Shown here: positions 11,466 through 22,436 of the stretch, one piece after another
Layout of the letters: each line of letters begins with the position of its first letter
How positions within the stretch are numbered: the stretch's first letter is position 1
From: Acanthornis magna
Taxonomy: Eukaryota; Chordata; Aves; Passeriformes; Acanthizidae
Direction of reading: 5' to 3'
Assembly (NCBI GenBank): GCA_036785705.1
Contig: JAWUZG010000159.1
Location: forward strand, 4,154,001-4,218,000
Length of the DNA stretch: 64,000 nucleotides
Notes under the pieces: model-generated
Databases searched by the model: none
What the model saw: only the letters and a program-made list of their open reading frames with translations
Told to the model about the DNA's origin: nothing
Program-made: the position numbers and the translations under genes

Positions 11466-14400
11466 TCAGTTACAGTCAATTCCTGCACAAAGAACTGACT
11501 TTAAAATTAACATTTTCTAACCTTAAAAGACCTAATATGATCAGCTTAGAGTTCAAAACAACAGGTATTTCACAATAAATAACTAATTGACACTGTTCCA
11601 GACATAGCTTATTTCCTAAAAGCCTAAGCATAAATAAAGAAATTAATAAATTATTCAACAGAAATTGTTGTTGCATTTTCTTCCTTAATACCTATTTAGA
11701 GTGCCTAATTTGAAGCAGCACAATTCTTTAACAGACAAATCCCTGAAAAAAGAGAGAAGCTTCAAGTCTGTTGTTGGAGAAGCAGATTTATTCAGATAAA
11801 AATCAGTTAACTCCCCAGAATGCAGAAAAAAGTAATTTTGCTTGGGTTTGAGGAATTTGGTTCAAAGCTCTGAACTAGAAAGCAATATATACAGTTATTA
11901 AACAGTGTAAGGGGATTAACTCTACAGAGTGTTATTGACTACTCCAGTCTCATTAACTGCAATTTTATTTAGATAAAAATGTCATCCTAAACATCATTTT
12001 TGTGTCAGAAGTTAGATCTGAAGAACAACATTAAAAATACATAGGCATCAGCAGTTCCCTGATCTGCAGCAACTCTTTCTGGGGTCTCCCCTGGAACTCA
12101 TGATGGAAATTATGGTTTTGATTTGCAACATGCCCATCACGAGAAGCTGCTTTTAAAAGAAGTTGTCCTGTGGAATACGAGAAGTGTTTTCTGAGAGGCA
12201 GCTCCACTGGAGCATGCACAGAGAGCTGATGCCTGTCTGCCTCTCTTTCCTCCAAGAAAGGAAGGAAGAAAGGTTAGGGAAAGAGTTCTGGGTTCCCCGT
12301 GGACGTTCTCCTACTTTCAGATTTTATTAGGGAGCTGTGAAGCTAATTACGTGTACAATAACTTCAGTAGCTGCTTTCCATGCAGAATCACAGACCAGAA
12401 AATAATGAAAACACGCACGGAAAAGCCTCTCTGGTTTCTCAGCTCACAGCAGCTTGGAGAAGGCTCTGGCTATTCCAGGAGGCTGCAGCAGAGCTGCTGC
12501 GAGCACCAAGCAACCCTCAAGAGGTGCTCAGCAACCCCACCAAGCACCAGAACAAATCCCAACGTTCCTCATGCTCTTCCCTTTCCAAAAGCACCTGCAG
12601 GACACACCAAAGGGCCCCTGGCAGACACAGCTGTGGGCACAGGAAGCCACAGAGATCCCACACACTCTGCAGAGACAGACCTTGACCTGCCCGTGGGGAC
12701 CCAGCTCATACCAAAATTAACAGCAGATGGGTACCTGGGTAATTTCTGGACTCTAAACCCAGGAAAAGCCTACACTATCTGCGCTACTGTGCACTATCCC
12801 ATGGAGATTGGGGATGCTGGGGTTCTTTGGTCTGTGCAGTCTATACTTTCTAAACAGTATTCACAGCCTTCCTAAGTTTTAATATTGGATGTGGTGAGTT
12901 CTGAAAAGGATGGAGGCTTTGAAACCTCAGTGGGGAGAACAAAAAGCTTTTGACCATGAAGAACATCCTACCTCTAAAAAACTTACAAGAGATGGTCTCC
13001 ATAGTGAATCCTTATTTTAAAAAAACAACCAAAAAAACCAAAAAAAGGTATTTCAATAGAGCTTTTATGCATTTTACTTGTCTTTAAACAAAAACCATGC
13101 TAGTAAAAATCCTAGTATGGAAGCAATTACATTTTTATACATTTGCATGAGCTTGGCTACCTTTGGTTTCATACACTTGCTTAAAGCAGAACATGCTGGC
13201 AGAGTTTATTCATCTTCCCATATGAAAATAAACCGTGCTGCCACGCACTTCTCCCCAAACGTAGCTGCCTACGCAAGTGAAGCTCCCCTGCTCAGGGTGG
13301 GCAACAGAAACATGAATCACTGCAGATGAAGAGATGCACAGAAAAACAAAAAAGTGGCTGTGCCTCTCATCTGCTTGTGTTGTCTGCTGTGGGTTGTTTT
13401 GTTTAGGTGTGTTTGAGAGATGCTGGAGCTGTGGTGGTGCTACGCTGGAGAAATAATACATTCGACACCCTGATGTTGTTCCACCCACTCCCAGTTGCCA
13501 CAGCCTCACAGCATGCCAATTAAACCTGGACTTCTAATTTTGAAAAACATGGTTTTTTTATTAATTATAATCTTAAAACACGGTACCAAAAAAAAAAAAA
13601 AAAGGGCACAAAGCCAACATCAAGAGTATCATGTTGCAGACCTCTTTCAGCATCCTACTCCTTCTTTGCCTCCTTCCCCAAGAGGCCACTGGTGATGATC
13701 ACTCCCAAACACTGAGTTCACATCAGGAATCAGATCCCCTGAGACGCTGCTGAACTGCTTCAGTGCACCCCCACATCCCTGCTCCCCACCCCTCAGGACC
13801 AATGTTTTCACCACGTTAAGTTAACATGAATAATTAACAACGAGGAGAAGTTCCCTGTGCCGCAATCGTCCTGTGCCACACTGCAGACATGGAGATTCTT
13901 CCCTTAGGCTAAAGAAGAAAATACTTAACGAACCCATCTTAAACATTATCATGCATCAGTGATCAAGACTAAGTTTATTATCCTGCAAACAAAAACAAAG
14001 ACAAAGAAGTATAACAGATTACACCCCAGTAACTTTCATTAAGAGATGCAGTGATGGCATTTCTAAGGGAGGCACTGGCTCCACAAATCACCTCAGCTCC
14101 TACCCCATCATCAGGCCACAGAGCTGGCAGTGATGTGCAGTGTGTGGTATTTGTGGCACTACTGGGGAAAACTATTTTAAGTCTAATTAACATGAAATTT
14201 TTAGAATGCAGATGCTTTTCATTTATACATAAAACAAAATGCCGCGACATTTCTCCCATCCATTTATCATAAACAAGTTAATTACTGTGTAACAAATAGC
14301 TCCTGCTAGAATCTGTATGTTTTGAGCATGTTAGAGAGCTGACTCAGGCAAATAAGATGAACCACAAAGTAGTAGCTAATAGCTTACGGCATACTTATAA

Positions 14401-17062
14401 TAAAACAATGACTCTGTAAAAGCTCTTGTTGTCAAATTAAGGCTAAGCTATTTCCATTGGAATAAACCAATTATAAGCAGTCATTATCTGTTTAACTTGA
14501 TTCAAACCTAGAATACTATAAACACTTTCATTTTGATGCATTCATAACAGTGCATACATTTGAGAGCTGGATATTGCAAAGCTTAAAAGAGAAATGTTTG
14601 GTTTATTGCCACACAGCTCATCCCCAACCATTGAGCATCCAAACTTCCCTGTGTGGAGGAATTTCAGCACCATGCTGAGGTCTGCACGCTCCCTGATTTC
14701 TGATGCACAAACCTTTAGGTATAAACTGTCCCAGGACTGCCCACCTCTCCTTCCCAAGGACAAAGTGAGCATTATGCATAAAACCCTCATCTTTGCTCAG
14801 CAAAATCCCCCGAGAGCCATCCGAGCTACATATACGCTTTCCCCACCCCCAAATTCCATGAAAGCACTGACAGGTGAATTCCTGCCTACTTTTTTTTTTT
14901 TTTTTATTTTTTATTCAGGCAAACAGTCCCATTTGGCCTGCAGAATGAATTACTGAATGCTGATGAATAAGATGGTGGTAGCTGGCAGCAAAGCTTTGCG
15001 TGGTAAGATGGTGTGAAATAGTACATATGTCAATCTATCAAACATGATAATGTAAGCAATCTGAACCCATTTTTGGTCTGAACTATTGTACAATACTTCA
15101 CCCAGATGGAAGAAAGAGATAAACATTTTATGCTTCAGACACATCAAGTGCTAGGAAGTAAAATTAAACCTAAACTGGAAAACTACCAATTTTACATGCT
15201 AGAGTATATATAAAGAACAACACAGGCATGAAGAAGAATTTGCTCGCCCATTATTGTATAAATTAATTAGATATATTTGCTTCCTATGATAAACAACAGC
15301 ATGTATTTGACTGTAGATTAAAAGATGCAAAGACGATAGTTTACTTATTAGCAAACACAGCGCTTGCACTTTTTTTCTTCCTCCTTTTGTTGAGGAAAAG
15401 CTTATAAATCATGGAACTTGTGACAATGTTACCAGGGCATGAATCTTACAAGTGGGACATGGATACATAATGTCCCCAGGGTGAGCTCAGCCCTAAATCA
15501 GAGGCAGGTTTGCCATGACTAATGAAAAACTACAACTGGTCCCTAAAGGATAAAATCAAATAGAAATACATTTTCATTCAAATCAACTTGACAGCCTGTG
15601 TAAATAAAATTTCATATTTAAAAATTATCAGTTAAACCAGAAATGAAATGACAGCCACTGTCCTGTCTTGGAAGTCACAGCCATCTAATGCCTCTGAACG
15701 GACCTGCTCCATCCCTGCTCTCCACCTCCATAAACACAGCACAATTTATCAAGTGACAAACTGCAAAAAACACTCTTCTGAGCAAATATATTCATGACAC
15801 AGCTTTCTCCAGTACTCAGAGAACATTTTTATCAAATAATTTGCAAAGCTAAAAGAGCATGAAATCTACTCAGTTTCCGGACCGACCTGTAAAGCCACCC
15901 TCACGTTTCAGAAAAATTGCTACAAAGTGTGTAAACTATTGGTATTTGGTCTCTTTAGGGTTGCATATTCTTGGGCTTGTCCATCTCAAGTCCCTCCTTG
16001 GTTACCCTTCAAACTAAAAACAAACTCCCCAAGGCCTACTAATTAATGCCAGGCCAGTCCAGAGAATTCCTGAACAGCACCACTGTTGCAGGAAACTGGG
16101 CGCAGAAACAAAAGTGATTGCCAGCTCATGCAGAGCAAAAATGTCCAGTCCTGGATTCTGCTGAAGCCAGAGAGAACACTGACAACTCTCCCTCTCTTCT
16201 GAGGAAAATCAAAGTAACAGAGCAGGTGTTTGCTCTGGAGGAAGACACAAATCCCAGCTTTCTGGCAGAGAGACATGCATGTGAGCAAAATGTATTCAGG
16301 AAAAAACTGCAAAGGGTTTATAAACCCTTGAGAGGAGCACCAAGTCCTGATGTGCTCCCCAACTTCCTGGGCTGCTGGGGGGGGTGGGATTTGAATCTTC
16401 AAAAATTCTCTTGGAATAAAACGATATTTTTCTGTGTCAGGCAAATATAAAGTTTAATTATTTTTAACTTAAAAGGGAGACAGATCAATACACAGGATAA
16501 TCTATTGTTATTTGGATTACGAAGACGTCTTAGAGTTTACAATCACAAAAGTGGTTATAATCCTGCAATTACTATAAAGCTAATTGGTAGTTTCTTTTTG
16601 CCTGTGTTTTCATGTTGTCAGTGGGGCAGTAATGAAAATGAATGCCACATTTGTGAACAGAATGTCTGTAGGCTTGTTTACCACATTTCCAACAACAACG
16701 TCTGCTTTATCATCCATTTCAAAGCAGAGATAATTTAGGGATCTTTGAATTTCATCCATAAAAATACTTTCTAAAATACCAAATGCAGAGTTCCTTCAGA
16801 CAGGGTGGGAGTGGGAGACTCAGGAGCGAAGCGATGACCTCGCACAGTGTAACAAACCATCCACCTGAAGCAGACAGCACGCGGACTTGCAATGATTCAT
16901 CTGTATTCAAAACTGTGCTCAGGTAAACCACTTAGTGTTTCATCCTCCTACAAACATAATTCTGCAGACAATTTCACCATCAAAACCAGCATCTTTAAGC
17001 CTCCTTTCACCTCCTGGAAATACAGTTATTGCAGAAGCTATTAAGCTTTTTATTCCACTTAC

Positions 17063-17174
17063 CTTTGAGTAACTTCTGCCCTTCCATGATGTTCTGGGAG
17101 ATGAATGCTGTGTAGTCTTGCTCTGAGAAGCCAGGCTTGCATGTGGGTCTAACTGTAAGATCCCCATTGTGTGC
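17063..17174 (-). CDS. CDH4: CDH4 (R-cadherin) exon 2: start of the prodomain
   Basis: This 112-nt exon encodes 37 residues plus one base. The peptide begins AHNGDL, contains [18 protein letters not shown], then EGQKLLK. It matches the N-terminal cadherin prodomain, with the conserved Cys-Lys-x-Gly-Phe segment and the EG.KLL motif shared by CDH2 and CDH4. The AHN.DLT opening and ISQNI segment fit R-cadherin (CDH4) better than N-cadherin (CDH2), as I remember those proteins. The acceptor is strong: a T-rich tract ending in TTTTTGCAG (AG at 17176-17175). The donor is consensus GTAAGT (17062-17057). The exon ends in phase 1, so the next codon would be G plus two bases, which fits the valine that follows in the family. 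The prodomain blocks adhesion until it is cleaved in the late secretory pathway. Exon 3 is not present to the left, so the gene is partial in this window. Confidence 0.92.
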
Positions 17175-19014
17175 CTGCAAAAACAAAACAAGAGAAATGC
17201 ACACCATGACTCTTGTCATTTGGGAAAACGTTTTGCACCCAATGATGAAGTGTTAAGCCATGAGCAAACCTGAACAGTAAAGCAGTGTGCAAGTAGAAGT
17301 TGCTTGTGTTAGAGTGCCTATCTGTTGGAGTGGATCCATACTGTAGCTGCAAAAAATAAAATGGGCCAGCAATAGTTGCCTCACTACAAGAGAGCATTGT
17401 TTGTAGGGAGGCTGGAATACTGGGCACTGTCAGAAGAGGGGAGGAAACAAAGAGCAGCAATTCATCAAGGCGCTGTGCTCGCACTGGAGACACGCAAAGG
17501 CCTGATGTTGCAACATCCAAATCACTGAGGTTTGCTATTGAGAAATTGGGCAAACCCCAGGATGGCAGGGGGAGAAACACAGGAGCCTGTGACCAGGTAA
17601 GGACACCCTTCTTTCCCCTGCACCCTGCAGCAGCCTCCCAGGCCCTGCCTGCTGCTGCCTCTGGGATGCTCCAGCCTGGGCACTGTCCCGGCAGCAAGAG
17701 AGGATGGAGGGGATCCCAAATAAAAGCCTAACGATGCACAGTCCCGTGCACAACGTGCCAGAACCCAGAGGGAAGCATCCAAATGAACACTCAGCTGCAA
17801 CTTCAGACTAGCAGAGGAGCCAGCCCCTGGCACAGGGACAGGGCAGCCCAGGCTCCTTGGGATTCCCCGGCAGGAAAGGTCCCAGACCCCAACTCCAAGG
17901 AACTCGCTGACGGCACACAAGCCCGTGATTTATGCCTAGCGAGTGCCAGGTGATTTACGCACTAACAAGTGCTGGTGGCAGGGGATTTCTAACGCGCCCG
18001 GGCTGCCGGCAGAGCCAGCCAGAGCATCGCTTAGCGATGCTGCCGGCACCTCCGACGCCTCCAGAGCCGGCAGCGCCGGCTGCAGCCGGGGGACCGGAGC
18101 GGCGCTTCCCCGGCAAAGTGCAACTCCAGGCGTGCACCTGCCCCCCCGGGGGGAGCATCGCGGCTCCCCCGGGCCCCCCGAAACACTCCGGCACACAGCA
18201 GCGCTGCATTAGACAGACAGAAGGGAAAGGAGAGAAGGGTCCTTTCGGATGAGCTTAGTAAGCAGAACACAAGCCAACGTACTCGGCTTGAAATCACGCT
18301 CGGGAGACGGATGCCAGCTACTGCATGGGAAGCGCAAGGAAGCGGCGGCTCTGCTGGACTCTGACCGCGGCTGGCAAGATGCTGCCATTAGGAAACATTG
18401 CAAAGGGTCTCAGCGAGGATAACGGGCTTTGAATCTGAGATCGCCCCATCGTTACAGCGGGGCTCGCTAGACTAGAGCGCATCGGGGCTATCCCTGCGCA
18501 CCCACCAGCCTCCCCAGGGCTCGGGACATCCTCACAGATTCAACTTGGCACCGGGGGAATGAGGCAGAAAAATAAGAGGCTCTTGTTCGTGCAGCCAGCC
18601 CAGCCCGAAAGCCGGCAGCCGCCCGGCTCGCTCTGTAACACTGCAGCCACGCGTTCGGAGCTTGTTGATGTTCTACAGAAATCCCTCAATTTCAGGCGGC
18701 GTGGGAATAAAACCCTAAAAATCCCAAACTTTTCAGAGCATCACCTCCCAACACGATCCGGGCTCGCTCGGTGGGTTTTGGAGGCTTATAAAAATAAAAG
18801 TTAGGGGCTGCAGCGCGGCGCGGCAGGAGCGGGGCTCGGCGCGGAGGCTCCGCGGGGCTCGGAGCGGCTCCGCGCCGGGACGCGCCGCTGCCCACCAAGT
18901 TTCTCACGCGAGGCGCAGCGCGGAGGGCAACTCGTGCGGCTACCGCGGCGGCACCTGAGTCGCGGTTCAGAAAAAAACATCAATTAAAAACTGCACAGCG
19001 ACGATTTGAAACCA

Positions 19015-19046
<32 letters not shown>

Positions 19047-19196
19047 GGCGGCGAAACGGCGGAGCGGCGGCAGGAGCAGCGGGGGCGCCGCCCCGCGCAC
19101 CCACCGCCACCCTCACACCCACCACCCTCACGCCCGACCCCGAAGTTGCCGCGGTGGGGACGCCGCTCGCTCGCTTCCCCGGGGCGCCGCACTTAC
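17175..19196 (-). other. CDH4: CDH4 intron 1 (complete, about 2.0 kb)
   Basis: The intron is bounded by the exon 1 donor GTAAGT and the exon 2 acceptor TTTTTGCAG. It is AT-moderate near exon 2 and becomes strongly GC- and CpG-rich from about 17960 toward exon 1. Several overlapping open frames of 60-130 codons at 17500-18400 lie on both strands in all phases. That is the signature of GC-rich, stop-poor sequence rather than a gene. Confidence 0.85.
19014..19048. repeat. A25-G10 homopolymer junction in intron 1
   Basis: Twenty-five consecutive A bases (19014-19038) run directly into ten consecutive G bases (19039-19048) on the + strand. On the CDH4 transcript this is C10 followed by U25, about 150 nt inside intron 1. 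Lengths are as given in the sequence and are prone to assembly error. Confidence 0.9.
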
Positions 19197-19277
19197 CGCC
19201 GCCGAGCCGCGGGCGGGCAGGAGCAGCAGCAGCAGCAGGAGCAGCAGCGGCAGCGGCAGGCTCGGGCCGGCGCTCAT
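19197..19277 (-). CDS. CDH4: CDH4 (R-cadherin) exon 1: start codon and signal peptide
   Basis: This is the first coding exon of a classical cadherin, a calcium-dependent adhesion protein of the plasma membrane. It encodes 27 residues on the minus strand: a short N-region (MSAGPS), a hydrophobic core with ten consecutive leucines, and a C-region (PARGSAA) typical of a secretory signal peptide. The start at 19277 has G at -3 (GCCATGA), a fair Kozak context. The exon ends in phase 0 at a consensus donor, GTAAGT (19196-19191), and joins in frame to the exon at 17174, giving ...GSAA-AHNGD.... The same split occurs in known CDH4, where exon 1 is only the signal peptide and exon 2 begins AHN. The reading frame stays open upstream of the ATG in the GC-rich leader, so a longer N-terminus cannot be excluded from frame alone. 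The signal peptide would be removed in the ER. The paralogue call comes mainly from exon 2. Confidence 0.88.
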
Positions 19278-19702
19278 GGCGGAGCGGAGCCGCAGCCGAG
19301 CCGGAGCCGGAGCCGGAGCAGAGCCGGCCGGGTCCCGCCGCCGCTCCGGGCTGCAGGTGAAGCGCCCGCCGCGCGCCGCCGCCGCGCCCCGCCCGCCGCG
19401 CGCGGGCACGCGCCGCCTTAAAGCCACAGGCACCGCCTTAAAGCGCGGGAGGGGCGGCGGAGCGGGGATGAAGGTGATGATGGGGATGATGGGGATGATG
19501 GGGATGATGGTGGTGCAGGGGGAAAAGGGTTCCGCGGCCTCGCCGCTGCCGAGCTCCGCGCCCTGCCGAGCCCCGCGGCCAGCGGGAGCCTCGTCTGTCC
19601 GGAGAAGAAACTTCCGCGTCCGAAATGTCAGCAGAAACGGACGCGTTCGTGGGAAAAACGAACAAACAAAACACGCCGGCGCATCCAGAGGTGATGGAGG
19701 GA
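19278..19702 (-). promoter_or_regulatory. CDH4: CDH4 5' leader and proximal promoter region
   Basis: This CpG-rich sequence lies directly upstream of the CDH4 start codon on the minus strand. There is no clear consensus TATA box. GC-box-like sequence lies at 19447-19460 (ggggcgg core). An 11-bp element, ccgccttaaag, occurs twice, at 19413-19423 and 19433-19443, exactly 20 bp apart. On the transcript strand it reads CTTTAAGG and could act as a weak TATA-like element. The transcription start cannot be fixed from sequence alone. The region ends where a CR1 fragment begins. Confidence 0.55.
19476..19511. repeat. Short minisatellite, GATGATGGG x4
   Basis: Four head-to-tail 9-bp units (gatgatggg) lie within the CDH4 upstream CpG island, about 200 bp from the start codon. 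Flanking bases continue the GATG theme less regularly (19467-19475). Confidence 0.85.
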
Positions 19703-20060
19703 GACCATAGGATCGTCGGGATTGGAAAAGACCTTCGAGGTTGGTTGGAGCGCAGTTCTGATAGCACTGAGGTTGTAGTTTGATCCCCACCATTCACTGA
19801 AGATCTTCTGTGTCCTTTACAACTCAGGTTCTGTCATTCCCTGACCGTCAAGTCGAGCCATCAACCCAGCAGTGCCAGTGTGACCCCCAAATCACATCCC
19901 CCAGAAGCCTTTAAACACCTCCAGGGATGGTGACTCTCCTCCCTGGGCAACCTATTCCAATGCCTGACCACTCTTAACAGTGAAAATAATTTCTAATATC
20001 TAATCTCAGTCTCTCCTGTCTCAGTTTAAGGTTATTTTCTCTAGCCCTCTCTGCATGGCC
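19703..20060 (-). mobile_element. CR1-type LINE fragment in the CDH4 5' flank
   Basis: The + strand shows the reverse complement of a CR1 3' region: 'ataggatcgtcgggattgg', '..gaccttcgagg', 'ctccagggatggtgactc', 'ccctgggcaacctattccaa', 'aataatttctaatatc' and 'cagtttaaggttattttctc'. These match the order of landmarks in avian CR1 copies. It is diverged and non-coding. It begins about 430 bp upstream of the CDH4 start codon, on the same strand as the gene. Confidence 0.88.
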
Positions 20061-20075
20061 CCACAAGGGACCAAG

Positions 20076-20350
20076 TAGCATATCCAGGGCAAAATTAACA
20101 CAGCCCTGGAAAGATGGGCCCAGGGGGCAAAAAGCTAACACACCCAGGTGAAAAGCAAGCATATCCCATGGGGAAAAATGAGTGTGTCCACAGAGAAATC
20201 TATGTCCAGGGGTTGATAAGTGAATCGTGTGAGGAGAGCACAGCCCAGGCTGTGGGGGAAAGATGGTGTGAGGGAGTAGTAGCAAATCTACAAAAAAAAA
20301 AACATATTGGGGAGGGAAAAAAATAATATATCCACAGATGAAAAGCTCAG
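20076..20350. repeat. Degenerate minisatellite, unit about 20 bp
   Basis: A motif of the type CAYA-CCCAGGGG-AAAA recurs at about 20078, 20099, 20138, 20159, 20182, 20201 and 20240. The spacings are close to 20 bp or twice that. Later units (to about 20350) are weaker. The array abuts the CR1 fragment. Confidence 0.5.
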
Positions 20351-21920
20351 GATAGGGCAGTGAAATGGGTAGTGCCAGAATTGACTCCTCAGCCACATCT
20401 GTGAACCAGCCTGAGCCTGGCCCTGCTTTTTTTAGAGGAAAATAGGCTTGTCAGGCCTAATCCACATCCACATCAGTAGCAGAGGAAGCTAACTCCACTA
20501 AACTAGTGAGTTTCTGGTGTAAAAATAAAGGCAGATCAGCACAGGGGCAAAAAGTGGAACTTCAGTCAGTGTCACAGAAAACTGGGAGCAGAAAGCAGTG
20601 GTTTCAAGCAGGGTGTGGCTCCTGCTCCTTTCCTACAGCAGGACCCTGCACCCAAACTCATCCTTTTCCTCTCCCAATGCAGCTCAACGCCACGAATAGG
20701 AATTCCCAGGCATGTGTGGTTTGTGCATATAAATCCGACAGCAATTTGCATAAATAGATGCATATTATCTGATGTACGTGCAAAATCAGACATTGCAGCT
20801 GAAAAATCCGGCCATTAAACAATTCTGTTGGATTTGCACGTTTCCCAAGGAATGAGACACATAAATCCTCTGGCTGCATCTTTGGCTGTTGAGTAGATTT
20901 AATAGCATTGTGTTAACACCTAGAGATGTTAGCAAAGAACTGAGGCCTCATTGTATCGAGCTCTGTAGACAAGAAGAATGAAAAGATTGTTCCAACCCCA
21001 CCAATTTACAGTCTTAGTGGATTAAGGGGTTTATTTTGTTTTTAAACAAGTATTTCTGAGTTTGTTATATAACATGAAATAAATCCCATCATTGTATTGA
21101 ATTTAACATAGACCCCTTTTTGTGAAGCACTTCCACAGAGGCAGAAATAATCGAGTGACACTATCACAGAGAAAATAAATCCTTATATATTAAAAAAAAA
21201 AAAATCTTTTTTTTTTTTTTCCTTTTATCTTTATCCTCAGTTTCAAAGTTTGGAGCAGATTGTTCCAGGTTTAAGGGCAGTTGCTATTTAAATAAAACTA
21301 CAAGTACTCTGGAGACTGATGAGGATATTTTGGATTTGGACAACTACAGCATGGATGTTCCTTTTTGAATACCTGCAGCGAGTTATTTGGACTCTTGCTG
21401 GACTACAGCTGTTGCTGTGCAAGTTCTCACTCTGTTTGATAACTTTGTTAATATGACAAGTTCTACAAGTATTGTCAAAATAAGTCTGACACCGCAACAG
21501 ATTGTGAAGAAAAGGCAGAGCAGTAGTGAAAAAAAAATAGAATTCTTCAACATGTTTACAGTTGATTTCTAATCTGATGGCAAATTGATTTTTTTCCCAA
21601 ACTAGTTTGCCATCCCTCTTTTCTAAGCTGCGGTAACAAACTCTGTGCTCAGGGAATGTGGCTGCAGATAGAGTGAGTTCTCAGTTGTGTTTCCAATAAC
21701 ACTGCCTGGTGACAGCAGGGACCTTCCCAAACTGAGGTGTTCCCAGAAGGAGCAGAGGATCCAGATCCGGTGTTCAGACAGTGGAAATCACTGGTTTATG
21801 TGTGTGGTTGCTTTCACTCTACCATTTTCCTTCAACTCTTGACACTCTAATTAATTTTGGAAGGAATTAAAGTTTTTCTAACTGATTAGCTACTATTTCA
21901 ACTACCTCCTTGTTTAGAAG

Positions 21921-21936
21921 CACTTCACGTGAAGTG
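21921..21936. other. Perfect 16-bp palindrome containing CACGTG
   Basis: The sequence cacttcacgtgaagtg is a perfect palindrome centred on the E-box CACGTG, about 2.6 kb upstream of the CDH4 start codon. CACGTG is the classic site for bHLH-zip factors such as USF and MYC/MAX. Any binding here is inference. Confidence 0.75.
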
Positions 21937-22398
21937 TTTATAAAATGTCTTCCTTCAGATCTTTAAGGAAAATTAAAATATGCCATTTACATTTTTGTAC
22001 CTACTGATTTTTTTCCCAAACTCTTGCATTTCAGATTGCAGGCCTGAGCTGGGCCTGAACATATGTTATTTGGGAGGGTTTGCTTCACTCGGAGTCTGCT
22101 GGGAGTTGGTTGGGAATTGGTGCTCTGGCACGAAAAGCAGGAAGCTCCACCATCTAACACAGGAATGCTAAAGATGTGGGGCTGGCGGGATGAAGACATT
22201 CCAGAATGTACACATGCCCCGTAAATCAACTTCCTAAACACCTCAAGAGCCAAACTGCTGATCCTAGGAGGCAACTTGCTGTACTGCACAGCACTCAGGA
22301 GAATAAAAGGCTCATGGAGGAGACATCTACAGAGCTGACTGTGCCACGATAATGAGGAGCGCCGAGCACACGAGGGATTCTCCCCTCCTTGATGCACA

Positions 22399-22436
22399 CA
22401 TGTAATTCCTATTGACAGCGGTGGGAGTTGCACATC
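22399..22436. repeat. Possible old amniote repeat remnant
   Basis: The core 'attgacagcggtgggagttg' resembles the 'cattgacttcagtgggagttg' core of repeats scattered through sauropsid genomes. The match is short and diverged. The family name is not known to me. Confidence 0.35.

Larger units (their letters stand above)
1..17062 (-). other. CDH4: CDH4 intron 2 (partial, runs off the left edge)
   Basis: This stretch starts at the exon 2 donor and has no acceptor-plus-exon matching the next piece of the cadherin prodomain on the minus strand. Open frames here, up to about 174 codons (12351-12875), match nothing I recognise and sit in locally GC-rich patches that lack stops. The patches at 2370-2930, 8160-8670, 9240-9600 and 12420-12720 are denser in G+C than their surroundings, but I see no gene in them. 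Repeats and structured sites inside the intron are listed separately. A very long intron 2 is usual for classical cadherin genes and often holds regulatory elements. Confidence 0.85.
17960..19680. promoter_or_regulatory. CpG-rich island spanning CDH4 exon 1
   Basis: CpG density and G+C rise sharply compared with the rest of the window, with peaks around 18000-18200, 18800-18960 and 19050-19450. The island covers intron 1, exon 1 and the 5' leader, as expected of a developmental gene promoter. The edges are judged by eye; I did not compute observed/expected CpG. Confidence 0.75.

Noticed and set aside
12351..12875. 174-codon open frame in CDH4 intron 2
   Set aside because: It lies in a GC-rich, stop-poor patch with overlapping frames in other phases and no recognisable protein features.
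1..17062. Search for CDH4 exon 3 in intron 2
   Set aside because: No minus-strand frame shows the prodomain continuation expected after EGQKLLK, so the intron is taken to extend past the window.
17149..17697. 182-codon minus-strand frame overlapping exon 2
   Set aside because: It is in a different phase from the real exon and reads through the intron; only the spliced phase gives cadherin sequence.
19006..19710. 234-codon + strand frame across CDH4 exon 1
   Set aside because: It is antisense to the exon, begins in a poly-A tract (poly-Lys) and is basic, repetitive CpG-island sequence.
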